The notes below the pieces were generated by a model that did not search any database, was not told the origin of the DNA, and saw nothing but the letters and a program-made list of their open reading frames with translations. Below are positions 1-8,501 of a DNA stretch of 64,000 bases, piece after piece; positions within the stretch are counted from its first letter, which is position 1; each line of letters opens with the position of its first letter. This DNA is from Lachnospiraceae bacterium (GTDB taxonomy: Bacteria > Bacillota > Clostridia > Lachnospirales > Lachnospiraceae), in the NCBI GenBank assembly GCA_017476665.1, contig JAFUZJ010000012.1, positions 1 to 64,000 on the forward strand. The letters are read 5' to 3'. Made by a program: the position numbers and the translations under genes.

Positions 1-1
1 A

Positions 2-418
2 GCCGGGCGTTGCAAAACGCAGTTAAAACAATTTCTACAGGTGTTGAATGCACGTGGTAACAAAGAAAAGATGAAGCGGTTATTGAAGGACAAGAGCTTG
101 TACCATCTGGATGCGGCGACGAGCAAGGCAATTGCCGTTCTGGCAGATGTGCCTAATTTTCTGAAAGACCAGGAGAAGTATAGAAATGAAGCCGAAGATG
201 AAGAAGGGAGTGGATTCAATATGTGTATAGCGATTAGAGAGATGATGGAAGAAGCAAGAGAAGAGGGACTTAATCGTGGAATCAGCAGAAATATGGTTTC
301 TAATATAGAGAACCTGATAAATAATTTGAAACTTGATTTGACGGCTGCGTGTAGCGCGCTGGGAACCACTGTTGAGGAATACGAACACGCAAAGCAGGTG
401 GTAAGGGAGACACAATAA
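2..418 (+). CDS. Rpn-type PD-(D/E)XK nuclease/transposase family protein, C-terminal part (5' end outside window)
   Basis: The reading frame is open to the first base, so this is the end of a gene that starts upstream. What remains is the helical tail typical of Rpn/PD-(D/E)XK 'transposase family' proteins common in Lachnospiraceae: a stretch resembling DKSLYHLDAATSKAIAVLAD, a charged linker, then MCIAIREMMEEAREEGLNRG and a small helical domain ending near a repeat of hydrophobic heptads. The catalytic core is not in the window, so activity cannot be judged. A better-preserved relative lies at 41696-42670. The Rpn family is known for RecA-independent DNA cleavage and for work in biological conflict. 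Family assignment rests on the tail only and is moderately sure. Confidence 0.6.
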   Translation, partial: AGRCKTQLKQFLQVLNARGNKEKMKRLLKDKSLYHLDAATSKAIAVLADVPNFLKDQEKYRNEAEDEEGSGFNMCIAIREMMEEAREEGLNRGISRNMVSNIENLINNLKLDLTAACSALGTTVEEYEHAKQVVRETQ

Positions 419-448
419 AAGATTTGATCAAAAATGCTTAAAAAACAG

Positions 449-490
449 ATAGGGCAGCTGCATGCTTAGGTATGAGGCTGCCCTATTTCT
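449..490 (+). terminator. Rho-independent terminator after the Rpn gene
   Basis: A perfect 10-bp stem (449-458 with 477-486, core AGGGCAGC/GCTGCCCT) is followed by a T-rich but interrupted tract. It sits 30 bases after the stop codon of the first gene and before a new promoter-like site. Confidence 0.6.
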
Positions 491-499
491 ATTTAGGCG

Positions 500-529
500 T
501 TGATATTAGGCTGCTATATTTGATATACT
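500..529 (+). promoter_or_regulatory. Candidate sigma-A promoter for the RNase H-like/helicase unit
   Basis: TTGATA (500-505) and TATACT (524-529) are separated by 18 bases. They lie 50 bases upstream of the start at 580 and just after a terminator. This is a pattern match only. Confidence 0.4.
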
Positions 530-579
530 TAGGATAATATAGAGATGTGATATAGAAAAAGAACGGAGATGTAAGACTT

Positions 580-1200
580 ATGCTGGTGACGGAAAGAGAA
601 ATCGGATATGACCTTGAGATACAGGAGAATACCACAGTAGAGGAATTGCGAAAACAATATTGGGAAGGAATCATTATATGGCTGAACGCTTCAGGAACTT
701 CGCCGGACGGGAAGCCGGGATCTTATAGATGTGTCATGGATTTTCATGGGAATGTGAAATATATGGAAAAAGAACTGGCGGGAGCAACCGCAAATCAGGC
801 AATGATCCAGGGGGCCATAGATGCGGTGGACTGCATTCAAAAGCCGATGCGGGTCTTCCTTTGCGCTCCCGGTGCGTTAGGATTTGAGTCTGCGTTTCGG
901 GGAAAAGGCGTAAACAGTGATCTGTTACAGGAGTTGTTTAAGTTGTTGTTGAAAAAGGGATGTCAGGTGACAGAAGTGCGTTTCATGGGTGGTGCGGACC
1001 TGATCAGGAAATTTGTGCTGTCCTGCAACCCGGATCATACGAAATTGGATGAATTAAATAAAAAGGAGCAGCAGGGCAGGGATTATTATCGAATGAAGAT
1101 ATATGGCGAATGTATTGACAAAGTAGTTGATATTCTTAAAAAGAATCATATAGATGATTCGGTCATTCAGGAGATTATGCAGATCAAAAACAACTTATGA
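580..1200 (+). CDS. RNase H-fold protein with lost catalytic residues
   Basis: This 206-residue protein of unknown function has the strand and helix order of RNase HI. A first strand ends in WLNASG where RNase H has TDGS. A hairpin (GSYRCVMDF, then NVKYMEKELAGATANQ) follows, then the helix AMIQGAIDAVDCI, a strand VFLCAP in place of the STDS strand, and a final strand plus helix near VTEVRFMGGADLIRKF. The acidic residues expected at the three core positions are replaced by Asn, Met/Ile and Ala/Pro, so nuclease activity looks lost. The start has an upstream GGAG. The gene ends 31 bases before the helicase fusion, so the two are probably cotranscribed and may act together. The fold call is by eye; the function is unknown. 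Confidence 0.5.
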   Translation: MLVTEREIGYDLEIQENTTVEELRKQYWEGIIIWLNASGTSPDGKPGSYRCVMDFHGNVKYMEKELAGATANQAMIQGAIDAVDCIQKPMRVFLCAPGALGFESAFRGKGVNSDLLQELFKLLLKKGCQVTEVRFMGGADLIRKFVLSCNPDHTKLDELNKKEQQGRDYYRMKIYGECIDKVVDILKKNHIDDSVIQEIMQIKNNL

Positions 1201-1231
1201 GCTATTACTGTATATTTTGAGGAGTTTACAA

Positions 1232-4200
1232 ATGAACAGCATATGCCGAGATATTTTCAAAGCGATTCATGAAGGAAAATGGTTAAAAATTGAGTACAAA
1301 AATAAAGAGGATAAAATTACAAAATACTGGATTGGTATTAGGGATCTTGATGTGCGAAAACGGTCGCTAAAAGTAGATGGCTTACATTTGGGCCAATACA
1401 CAGTTGGACAGTATGATTGTATTTATATTGATTCTATCCTTTCTGCTCAGATAGTGGAAGGAACTTATTGTCCTGTTAATCAAAAGCTGGTGCAGGATAT
1501 TGCCATAAATCCGCTCAAATATAAGGTGTTGTTTGATAATGTTGCCAATCTCAAGATATTGAATTATCTGGAAATGTGTAACCGCATGGATACAACACCA
1601 TATTATTCGGATTTTGAATTGGTACGCTATTTGGATCGGGATAGTTTTACGGGGAAAGAATATCAATTAAGTGAGGAACAATTTAGGGAGATTGTTGCGA
1701 ATTTCCAGAAAAAACTGGAAAAGAGCACCGGAAAGAATGCGAATAAAACCGGGAAATTAGTTATTCAGCAATTGGGTATGAATGTTATGAGTATTCATAC
1801 AAATAAAGGCTTATATGTTTTGGCGTATCGCAGGTTGGATTTGGATATCCATAAAAAAGTGTTAAGGCCTGACGAAGATATCACTGTTTGCACAGAATAT
1901 ACACTTGATGGGACGAAGGAAAGTGTTAGGCGATTTTTGGATGCAGATGAATACGAGTTGTTAGAGGATTTTAAGAATAATCAGGAAAAAATTAAAGATT
2001 GCATTACCGCACATCAGAGACAGGTGATAGGGGTGGATGATATGCCTTATATTATCGGTATCGGAATGGATATAGCTCTGGATTTGCATGCGGAATATAA
2101 GGCGGTAATTGATATGTATCAGAACGGTGAGGCGACGGTTCCGATCAAAGCCTTTTTTGGTGATCTGTTGGAGAGACCGAGGAGAAATAAAACCTGGCCG
2201 ATTGCACTGCTGAATCAAAATATCAATTTGGACCAGTTGCTTGCAATCAATAACGCAATGAAATATCCGGTGGCATATATTCAGGGTCCTCCTGGTACTG
2301 GAAAAACTAATACAATTATTAATACAATTGTTACAGCCTTTTTTAATGAGAGGACTGTATTATTTTCTTCTTATAACAATCATCCGATCAATGGAGTTTT
2401 TGAAAAACTTACAGCATTGGAATATCAGGGAAAGAGAATACCGTTTCCGGTGCTTCGTCTGGGAAATGTAGAAAAAATAAAAGAGGCAACTATTTATATT
2501 AAAGAATTATATGAACAGGTGAAGGAAGTAAAAGTTTTTGAGGGAACACTGGATAAGAGAAAGGATGATCGAATACAGAGAGCGAAGCAGTTGTCGGAAT
2601 TGCTGAAACGATATGAAGAAGTGCTGGATTTAAAGGAACGCAGAGATACTCTGGGACGGATGATGGAGTATCAGCAACGTTATGCAAAGTCAGAGGAACA
2701 GAGCGCTAATCTGTTGCCATTTCAGGTGGATTTACAGGGAAGACAGATGGCACAGGTGAAAACTAAAATTTCGGAAGCTGGAAGAATCTCTGAGGAAGAA
2801 GCACTGAAACTTTTGGACACCAATGAAAGAGAGTTTTATCAGTATCTTTATTATACATCTGCGCGATATATTCAGAAACTGGGAACGGCCAGATATGCAG
2901 ATTTGGTGAAGATTGTGAATGAACCAGATGAAGATAAAAGGATAGCAGCATTTCAGGAGTATTTGAGTAAGGAGGAAAATGTAAAGAAGCTGCAGAGAAT
3001 TTTCCCGGTGATGATCACAACCTGCATTTCGGCGCATAAACTGGGAGAACCGAAGCCTATGTTTGACATGGTGATTATCGACGAGGCAAGTCAGTGTAAC
3101 ACGGCAGTGGCGTTGGTGCCGGTTATCCGCGGGGAAAATCTGATGTTGGTGGGCGATCCACAGCAGCTGAATCCGGTGATCCTGTTGGATGAATTGACGA
3201 ATCGGCAGCTTCGGAGGAAGTATCAGGTGACGGACGAGTACGATTATCGAAAGAACTCAATTTATAAAACGTTTTTGGCATGTGATTCGGTGAGTGACGA
3301 GGTGCTGCTGCACAACCATTACCGATGCAATAAGAAAATCATCGAATTTAATAATCAAAAGTACTATAATTCACAGCTGCATATTTTTTCGAATAGTAAT
3401 GAGAAGCAGCCCTTGGTGTATGTGGATGTGCATAATGAGGCAGGGGATGTGAAGAACACGGCGCCGGCAGAGGTAGCAGAAATTGTGCAATATGCCCGGA
3501 TGAATAAGGACAAGGAAATTGGTGTCATTACTCCTTTTGTGAATCAGAAAAAACTGATCGAGGAAGCATTGAAGCGAGAGAAGTTGGAACATGTGGTCTG
3601 CGGGACGGTGCACGCGTTTCAGGGTGATGAGAAAGATGTGGTATTGTTTTCCACGGCGATCACAGATAGGACACAGAAGGGAACATATGAATGGCTGAAA
3701 AATAATAAGGAGCTTATTAACGTGGCGACTTCGCGGGCGAAGGATAAGCTGGTTATTCTGTCTGATAAAAGGAATCTGGACAGATTGCATGAGGGGCAGA
3801 ATGATGACCTTTACGAGCTGGTGCAATATGTGCGGACGAATGGAGTGTCGGAGGTGACAAGGAAGCATGCGTCCTCAAGGGCGCTGGGAGTAAAACCCTT
3901 CAGCACAGCCATGGAGGAGGCTTTTTTGGAGAATCTGAATCACGCACTGGAGAATATTTGGCTTTCGCAGAGCAGATATGCGGTGCAGAAGGAAGTGGCA
4001 ATCTCTCAGGTGTTTCAGAATAATACCAGCTATGATGACTTGTTTTATACGGGGCGATTTGACTTTGTGGTGTATGAGAGGCAGGGACGGCAGCAGATTC
4101 CGATATTGGCCATTGAACTGGATGGCAAGGAACATTATGAGGACGAGGTGGTTAAGGCGAGAGATCGGAAGAAAAATCATATCTGCGAGGAACACAATTT

Positions 4201-4288
4201 ACAGTTGATTCGTGTGGAAAATGCGTATGCCAGAAGATATAACCACATCAAGGAAATTCTGGTAGATTATTTCACTGTAAGGCACTGA
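1232..4288 (+). CDS. WYL-like / SF1 helicase / restriction-endonuclease-fold fusion protein
   Basis: A 1018-residue multidomain protein. Residues ~5-85 look like a WYL-type beta domain (KWLKIEYKNKEDK, then repeated strands ending CIYIDSI). The SF1 Upf1/Dna2-like helicase core follows: motif I GPPGTGKT at 352-359, motif II DEAS at 617-620, then GDPQQL, motif V GTVHAFQGDEKD from 791, and motif VI NVATSRAKD from 830. A coiled linker (about 420-560) splits the helicase. The C-terminus (~930-1018) has a DUF2726/DUF559-like nuclease fold: GRFDFVV at 941-947, IELDG at 961-965, and Lys downstream. The start at 1232 is preferred to upstream in-frame ATGs because GAGGAG stands just before it. Such fusions are typical of phage-defence genes; that role is inferred here. 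Confidence 0.75.
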   Translation: MNSICRDIFKAIHEGKWLKIEYKNKEDKITKYWIGIRDLDVRKRSLKVDGLHLGQYTVGQYDCIYIDSILSAQIVEGTYCPVNQKLVQDIAINPLKYKVLFDNVANLKILNYLEMCNRMDTTPYYSDFELVRYLDRDSFTGKEYQLSEEQFREIVANFQKKLEKSTGKNANKTGKLVIQQLGMNVMSIHTNKGLYVLAYRRLDLDIHKKVLRPDEDITVCTEYTLDGTKESVRRFLDADEYELLEDFKNNQEKIKDCITAHQRQVIGVDDMPYIIGIGMDIALDLHAEYKAVIDMYQNGEATVPIKAFFGDLLERPRRNKTWPIALLNQNINLDQLLAINNAMKYPVAYIQGPPGTGKTNTIINTIVTAFFNERTVLFSSYNNHPINGVFEKLTALEYQGKRIPFPVLRLGNVEKIKEATIYIKELYEQVKEVKVFEGTLDKRKDDRIQRAKQLSELLKRYEEVLDLKERRDTLGRMMEYQQRYAKSEEQSANLLPFQVDLQGRQMAQVKTKISEAGRISEEEALKLLDTNEREFYQYLYYTSARYIQKLGTARYADLVKIVNEPDEDKRIAAFQEYLSKEENVKKLQRIFPVMITTCISAHKLGEPKPMFDMVIIDEASQCNTAVALVPVIRGENLMLVGDPQQLNPVILLDELTNRQLRRKYQVTDEYDYRKNSIYKTFLACDSVSDEVLLHNHYRCNKKIIEFNNQKYYNSQLHIFSNSNEKQPLVYVDVHNEAGDVKNTAPAEVAEIVQYARMNKDKEIGVITPFVNQKKLIEEALKREKLEHVVCGTVHAFQGDEKDVVLFSTAITDRTQKGTYEWLKNNKELINVATSRAKDKLVILSDKRNLDRLHEGQNDDLYELVQYVRTNGVSEVTRKHASSRALGVKPFSTAMEEAFLENLNHALENIWLSQSRYAVQKEVAISQVFQNNTSYDDLFYTGRFDFVVYERQGRQQIPILAIELDGKEHYEDEVVKARDRKKNHICEEHNLQLIRVENAYARRYNHIKEILVDYFTVRH

Positions 4289-4316
4289 TTTTTTTGTAGA
4301 ATCCTATCATATTATC

Positions 4317-4325
4317 TGATATAAT
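4317..4325 (+). promoter_or_regulatory. Candidate extended -10 promoter for the oxidoreductase operon
   Basis: TGATATAAT gives a TGn motif directly before TATAAT, 60 bases upstream of the first gene. The nearest -35-like hexamer (TTGTAG, 4294-4299) is at a long spacing of 20, so the extended -10 would carry recognition. Confidence 0.35.
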
Positions 4326-4385
4326 CATATTCATGAGAAAAAATATCAAAAACCATTTTACACCGAAGAGTTTGGAGGAAATTCA

Positions 4386-4964
4386 ATGGCAAATGAGATG
4401 ATAGAGATCCGCTGGCATGGCAGAGGCGGACAGGGTGCAAAGACGGCGAGTCAGCTCTTGGCGGATGCGGCGTTTATGGCGGGACGTTATGTGCAGTCTT
4501 TTCCAGAGTATGGTCCGGAGCGTTCGGGCGCGCCAATCACGGCGTATAACCGGATTTCCGCGGAGCGTTGTTCCATCCATTCGAATATTTATGAGCCGGA
4601 CTATGTGGCTGTGGTGGACGAGACCCTTTTGGAGAGCGTGGATGTGACGGCAGGCCTGAAAAAAGAGGGCGCGATCATCGTGAATACGGCGAAGTCGCCG
4701 GAGGAGATCAAGCCGCTTTTGAAGGGATATGAGGGCAGGGTCTGCACCATTGATGCCAGACATATTTCCATCAGCAATCTGGGGGCTTATTTCCCGAACA
4801 CGCCGATGTTAGCGGCGGTTGTTGCGGTCAGCGGCTGTGTGGAGAGGGAGCAGTTTTTACAGGATATGGAAGGTTCCTATCGGCATAAATTTGCAAAGAA
4901 GCCGCAGGTGATTGAGGGCAATCTGAAGTGTCTGAGGCAGGCGATGCAGGAAGTGAAGGGGTGA
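4386..4964 (+). CDS. porC: 2-oxoacid:ferredoxin oxidoreductase, gamma subunit
   Basis: This is the gamma subunit of a four-subunit pyruvate/2-oxoacid:ferredoxin oxidoreductase, which converts pyruvate (or a branched 2-oxoacid) and CoA to acyl-CoA, CO2 and reduced ferredoxin in the cytoplasm. The family signature IRWHGRGGQGAKTAS stands at the N-terminus, followed by SFPEYGPERSGAPITAY; the length of 192 is normal. It is first in an operon gamma-delta-alpha-beta with spacings of 4 bases, -4 bases and ~50 bases. GGAGGAAATTCA precedes the start. Whether the enzyme prefers pyruvate or 2-oxoisovalerate cannot be decided from this subunit. Confidence 0.9.
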   Translation: MANEMIEIRWHGRGGQGAKTASQLLADAAFMAGRYVQSFPEYGPERSGAPITAYNRISAERCSIHSNIYEPDYVAVVDETLLESVDVTAGLKKEGAIIVNTAKSPEEIKPLLKGYEGRVCTIDARHISISNLGAYFPNTPMLAAVVAVSGCVEREQFLQDMEGSYRHKFAKKPQVIEGNLKCLRQAMQEVKG

Positions 4965-4968
4965 AGAT

Positions 4969-5274
4969 ATGAGCAGAAAAGCAGCGGAGATTAACGAGCA
5001 GATCCCCTGGCAGGAGATGACGGTGGGATGTGAGATTTATGAGCCGGGTACCAGCAGGCTGACGAAGACCGGCGAGTGGCGGTCGAAGACGCCGGTATGG
5101 CTGGAGGAGAAGTGCAAGCAGTGTGTGTTGTGTGCGCCTTTTTGTCCGGATGCATGTATTCCGGTTTCCGATGGGAAGCGCAGAGAGTTTGACTATGATC
5201 ATTGTAAGGGATGCGGAATCTGTATCAAGGCTTGTCCTTTCAATGCGATTGAGTGGAAGGAGGATGAGGCATGA
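4969..5274 (+). CDS. porD: 2-oxoacid:ferredoxin oxidoreductase, delta (ferredoxin) subunit
   Basis: A 101-residue 2x[4Fe-4S] ferredoxin-type subunit that passes electrons from the alpha-beta catalytic core to soluble ferredoxin. Two cluster motifs are visible: CKQCVLCAPFCPDACIP and CKGCGICIKACPFNAI, each with CxxCxxC...CP spacing. It starts 4 bases after the gamma gene and its stop overlaps the start of the alpha gene, so translation is probably coupled. The N-terminal ~40 residues (PWQEMTVGCEIYEPGTS) match the usual lead sequence of PorD/VorD subunits. Confidence 0.9.
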   Translation: MSRKAAEINEQIPWQEMTVGCEIYEPGTSRLTKTGEWRSKTPVWLEEKCKQCVLCAPFCPDACIPVSDGKRREFDYDHCKGCGICIKACPFNAIEWKEDEA

Positions 5275-6455
5275 GTATCAGAGAGAGACTTTCGGGGAAT
5301 GAGGCGATCGCTACAGCGATGCGTCAGATCAATCCGGATGTGTTTGCCATGTTTCCCATTACGCCGTCCACGGAGATTCCGCAGTATTTTGCCCAGTATG
5401 TGGCGGACGGTAAGGTGGATACGGAGTTTATCTGTGTGGAGAGTGAGCATTCTTCGCTTTCGGCCTGTCTGGGTGCTGAGGCGGCAGGGTGCCGTGCGGT
5501 GACGGCTACTTCCTCCGCAGGTTTGTCTTATATGAATGAGGTATTGTATGTGGCGGGTTCGTCCAGACTGCCGGTGGTGCTGGCGGTGGCGTGCCGTGCG
5601 CTGACGGGGCCGATTAATATCAACCATGATTATTCGGATTCCATGGCGGAGCGGGATTCCGGTTTTATCCAGCTCTACGGAGAGAATAATCAGGAGGTTT
5701 ATGACAACTATCTGATGGCGCACCGGATTGCGGAGCACCCTTTAGTGCGGCTGCCTTTGATGGTGTGTGAGGACGGTTTCATCACATCCCATGCGATTGA
5801 AAATATTGAGATTGAAGAGGATGATAAGGTAAAGGCTTTTGTGGGCGAGTATCATCCGGAAAATTATCTGTTAAAGAAGGAGAATCCGCTGGCGGTGGGC
5901 CCTTACGGGGTGTCCGGTTATTACATGGAGGCCCGGGTGGCGCAGGCGCAGGCAATGAAGAATGCCAAGCAGGTGATCCTGGATGTGGCTGCGGATTTTG
6001 AGAAGACCTTCGGACGCAAATACGGATTCTTTGAGGAGTACCGGATGGAGGATGCGGAGGTTGCTATGGTGATTATGGGATCATCCGCTGGTACGGCGAA
6101 GGCAGCGGTGGATGAACTGCGCAGAGACGGTGTGAAGGCCGGTCTGGTGAAGATCCGGGTGTTCCGGCCGTTCCCCGGCGAGGAGTTGGCGAAGGTACTG
6201 ACCGGCTGCAAGGCTGTGGCCGTGATGGATAAGAGTGAAGGATTTTCAGCCTGCGGCGGACCGCTTTTTGCGGAGACGGCAGGGGCATGCATCAATCTGG
6301 ACAAGCGCCCGAAGTTGATCGATATCGTATTCGGTCTGGGCGGCAGAGATTTCACGGTGGCTGCGGCGCTTCAGGTGTTTGACAGACTCCAGGGGATTGC
6401 GGAGACCGGTGAGATCGGGGAAGTATATACCCATATGGGACAGCGCGAGGCATAA
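5271..6455 (+). CDS. porA: 2-oxoacid:ferredoxin oxidoreductase, alpha subunit
   Basis: The 394-residue alpha subunit carries the pyrimidine-binding side of the thiamine diphosphate site and the transketolase C-terminal domain. Recognisable segments are FPITPSTEIPQYF, CVESEHSSLSACLGAEAAG, TATSSAGLSYMNEVLY, and NHDYSDSMAERDSGFIQLYGENNQE, the last being the usual CoA/substrate loop. The C-terminal half has MIMGSSAGTAKAAVDELR and KIRVFRPFPGEEL. It overlaps the delta gene by four bases. Length and order fit PorA/VorA. Confidence 0.92.
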   Translation: MSIRERLSGNEAIATAMRQINPDVFAMFPITPSTEIPQYFAQYVADGKVDTEFICVESEHSSLSACLGAEAAGCRAVTATSSAGLSYMNEVLYVAGSSRLPVVLAVACRALTGPININHDYSDSMAERDSGFIQLYGENNQEVYDNYLMAHRIAEHPLVRLPLMVCEDGFITSHAIENIEIEEDDKVKAFVGEYHPENYLLKKENPLAVGPYGVSGYYMEARVAQAQAMKNAKQVILDVAADFEKTFGRKYGFFEEYRMEDAEVAMVIMGSSAGTAKAAVDELRRDGVKAGLVKIRVFRPFPGEELAKVLTGCKAVAVMDKSEGFSACGGPLFAETAGACINLDKRPKLIDIVFGLGGRDFTVAAALQVFDRLQGIAETGEIGEVYTHMGQREA

Positions 6456-6508
6456 ACCAGGAAACGCAGACAGCGGGTTGGTATGACCCGGTGCAAGGGG
6501 AGAATAGT

Positions 6509-7444
6509 ATGGCATATAATTTAAAACAGGAAATGAATAAAGAGGAGCGTTTTCATTCCGGGCACAGGCTCTGCGCGGGATGCGGTGCGGGAATCGTCTG
6601 TCGGGCGATGATGCGGGCTGTGGACCCGGAAGATAAGGCCGTGATCTGCAATGCGACGGGGTGTCTGGAGGTTTCGTCTTTCCAGTATCCTTACACGGCA
6701 TGGGAGGATTCTTATATCCACACGGCATTTGAGAATGCGTCCGCCACGGCTTCCGGTGTGGAGGCGGCCTATAAGGTGATGAAACGGAAAGGAAAATTGG
6801 GGGAGGAGACAAATTTCAAGATCCTTGCCATCGGCGGCGACGGCGGTACCTATGATATCGGTTTTCAGTCCCTGTCCGGTGCTTTGGAGAGAGGGCATGA
6901 TTTCACGTATTTTTGTTATGACAACAACGCGTATATGAACACGGGAACCCAGCGTTCCTCGGCAACGCCGCAGTTTGCGTCTGCGACGACCACGCCGGCG
7001 GGTGTGGAATCTGTGGGAAAGAAGCAGACTCAGAAGGATCTGACGCAGATCGTGGTGGCCCACAGTTCGCCCTATGTGGCACAGACCACACTGTACGGCA
7101 ATATGAAGGATTTTCATGAAAAGGCGCATCGGGCGATCTACACGGCGGGACCGACGTTTGTAAACGTATTGACGCCCTGCCCGAGAGGTTGGAATTATCC
7201 GGCGGAGAATCTGCTGGAGATCTGTAAGGCGGCGATTGACACCTGTGTGTGGCCGTTGTATGAGGTGGTAGAGGGGGAATACCATCTGACTTACGAGCCG
7301 AAGAAGAAGCTGCCGGTGGAGGAGTTTATGTCGAAGCAGGGGCGGTTCGCACATTGCTTCAAGCCGGGTAACGAGTGGACCATCGAGGCGGCGCAGGCGT
7401 ACGTGGATAAGAAGTGGGAAGAACTGTTGGAGAAATGTAAGTAG
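6509..7444 (+). CDS. porB: 2-oxoacid:ferredoxin oxidoreductase, beta subunit
   Basis: The 311-residue beta subunit binds the diphosphate of thiamine diphosphate and a [4Fe-4S] cluster. Cluster cysteines are seen in RLCAGCGAG, GCLEV and PCPRGWNYP. The TPP motif is IGGDGGTYDIGFQSLSGALERG followed by YDNNAYMNTG. I chose the ATG at 6509, which has AAGGGGA upstream, over an in-frame GTG 18 bases earlier. It closes the four-subunit operon and lies 23 bases before the CbiT-like gene. Confidence 0.92.
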   Translation: MAYNLKQEMNKEERFHSGHRLCAGCGAGIVCRAMMRAVDPEDKAVICNATGCLEVSSFQYPYTAWEDSYIHTAFENASATASGVEAAYKVMKRKGKLGEETNFKILAIGGDGGTYDIGFQSLSGALERGHDFTYFCYDNNAYMNTGTQRSSATPQFASATTTPAGVESVGKKQTQKDLTQIVVAHSSPYVAQTTLYGNMKDFHEKAHRAIYTAGPTFVNVLTPCPRGWNYPAENLLEICKAAIDTCVWPLYEVVEGEYHLTYEPKKKLPVEEFMSKQGRFAHCFKPGNEWTIEAAQAYVDKKWEELLEKCK

Positions 7445-7467
7445 GGAGAAGGATAGGGGGTATCGGC

Positions 7468-8373
7468 ATGGACAGCAAGTTGTTTACAAATCAGCATATT
7501 TTGGCGTGGCTGCAGTACTTTTCAGAGAATACGGACATTGATCTGGAACATGTGAAGCTGTTGGACATCACGAGGAAAAATAAGAATCTGATCCCGGCGG
7601 TGGAGGCGCACCGGTGTGTGCTGGTGTTTACGGAGGCCGGGAACAAGGATATTTTTTACAAGATGTGGGATGTGGGCCTGGGCGAGTGTGAGATCATTTA
7701 CAATGAGGGATCTGAGCCGTCGGGACCGATCAAGCGCAATAAGGTTTCGGACATGATCGACCGCGGGATCAATGCGTCGGCGGGGATGATCGTACTGAAT
7801 CCCAATGCCAGAAGTACCATTAAATTTGGCATGGACAATAAGCTGTTCGCCACGGGCTCTGTGAAGTATGTGGGCTCCGAGATCCGGGCGGTGCTGCTGT
7901 CCAAGATGAAGATCCATGAGAACAAGAATCTGTGCGTGATCTCCGGAGAGTCCATTGCGGTGGAAGCTGCCATGATGAACGGTGAGGGAACGGTGATCGC
8001 GGTGGAGTATAAGGAACGCGACAGGGAGACCATGGAGGAGAACGTGAATCAGTTCGGCCTGCACAATGTGGTGATCGTGGATCATGTGGGCGAGGATACC
8101 ATGGGGAGTCTGCCGGTGCCGGATACGACGATGTTAGTGGCTTCGGCAAGTCTGGAGCAGGAACTGGGTTATCTGACGAAACTGAATCCGAACATGGAGT
8201 TTGTGATCTATACACTGGATTTTAAGGCCGCGGCATCCATGCGGGATATTCTGGCGAAGTTTGGAATCACGGATTTCACGGTGATCCAGATCGCAGTGTC
8301 CAAGCTGACGAGCAAGAATGTGTTTGAGAATCAACCGGCGCCCTGGATTATTTCGGCAAAGGCAGGCGTGTAG
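7468..8373 (+). CDS. CbiT-like (precorrin methylase family) protein with degenerate SAM motif
   Basis: A 301-residue protein whose order resembles cobalamin-pathway CbiE/CbiT enzymes. The segment RNKVSDMIDRGINASAG and then GSEIRAVLLSKMKI matches the entry of CbiT, and EAAMMNGEGTVIAVEYKERDRETMEENVNQFGLHNVVIV follows the Rossmann strands of CbiT. The glycine-rich SAM motif I (normally GxGTG) reads CVISGESIAVEAAMM, so the cofactor site is altered. No other cobalamin gene is nearby. It is the last gene of the oxidoreductase operon (23-base gap, GGGAGAAGG upstream), which hints at a link with that enzyme rather than with corrin synthesis. Function is unknown. Confidence 0.55.
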   Translation: MDSKLFTNQHILAWLQYFSENTDIDLEHVKLLDITRKNKNLIPAVEAHRCVLVFTEAGNKDIFYKMWDVGLGECEIIYNEGSEPSGPIKRNKVSDMIDRGINASAGMIVLNPNARSTIKFGMDNKLFATGSVKYVGSEIRAVLLSKMKIHENKNLCVISGESIAVEAAMMNGEGTVIAVEYKERDRETMEENVNQFGLHNVVIVDHVGEDTMGSLPVPDTTMLVASASLEQELGYLTKLNPNMEFVIYTLDFKAAASMRDILAKFGITDFTVIQIAVSKLTSKNVFENQPAPWIISAKAGV

Positions 8374-8501
8374 AACAGTAAACGGAGAAATCGATTTAGC
8401 TACTATCTTTTTTTGTAGAAATGTGGTACATTGATAGAGAAATAAAAATCTGCAGATGAAGATCTGAAAGAGATTATAAAGATAATAAGGAGGGTACTAC
8501 A

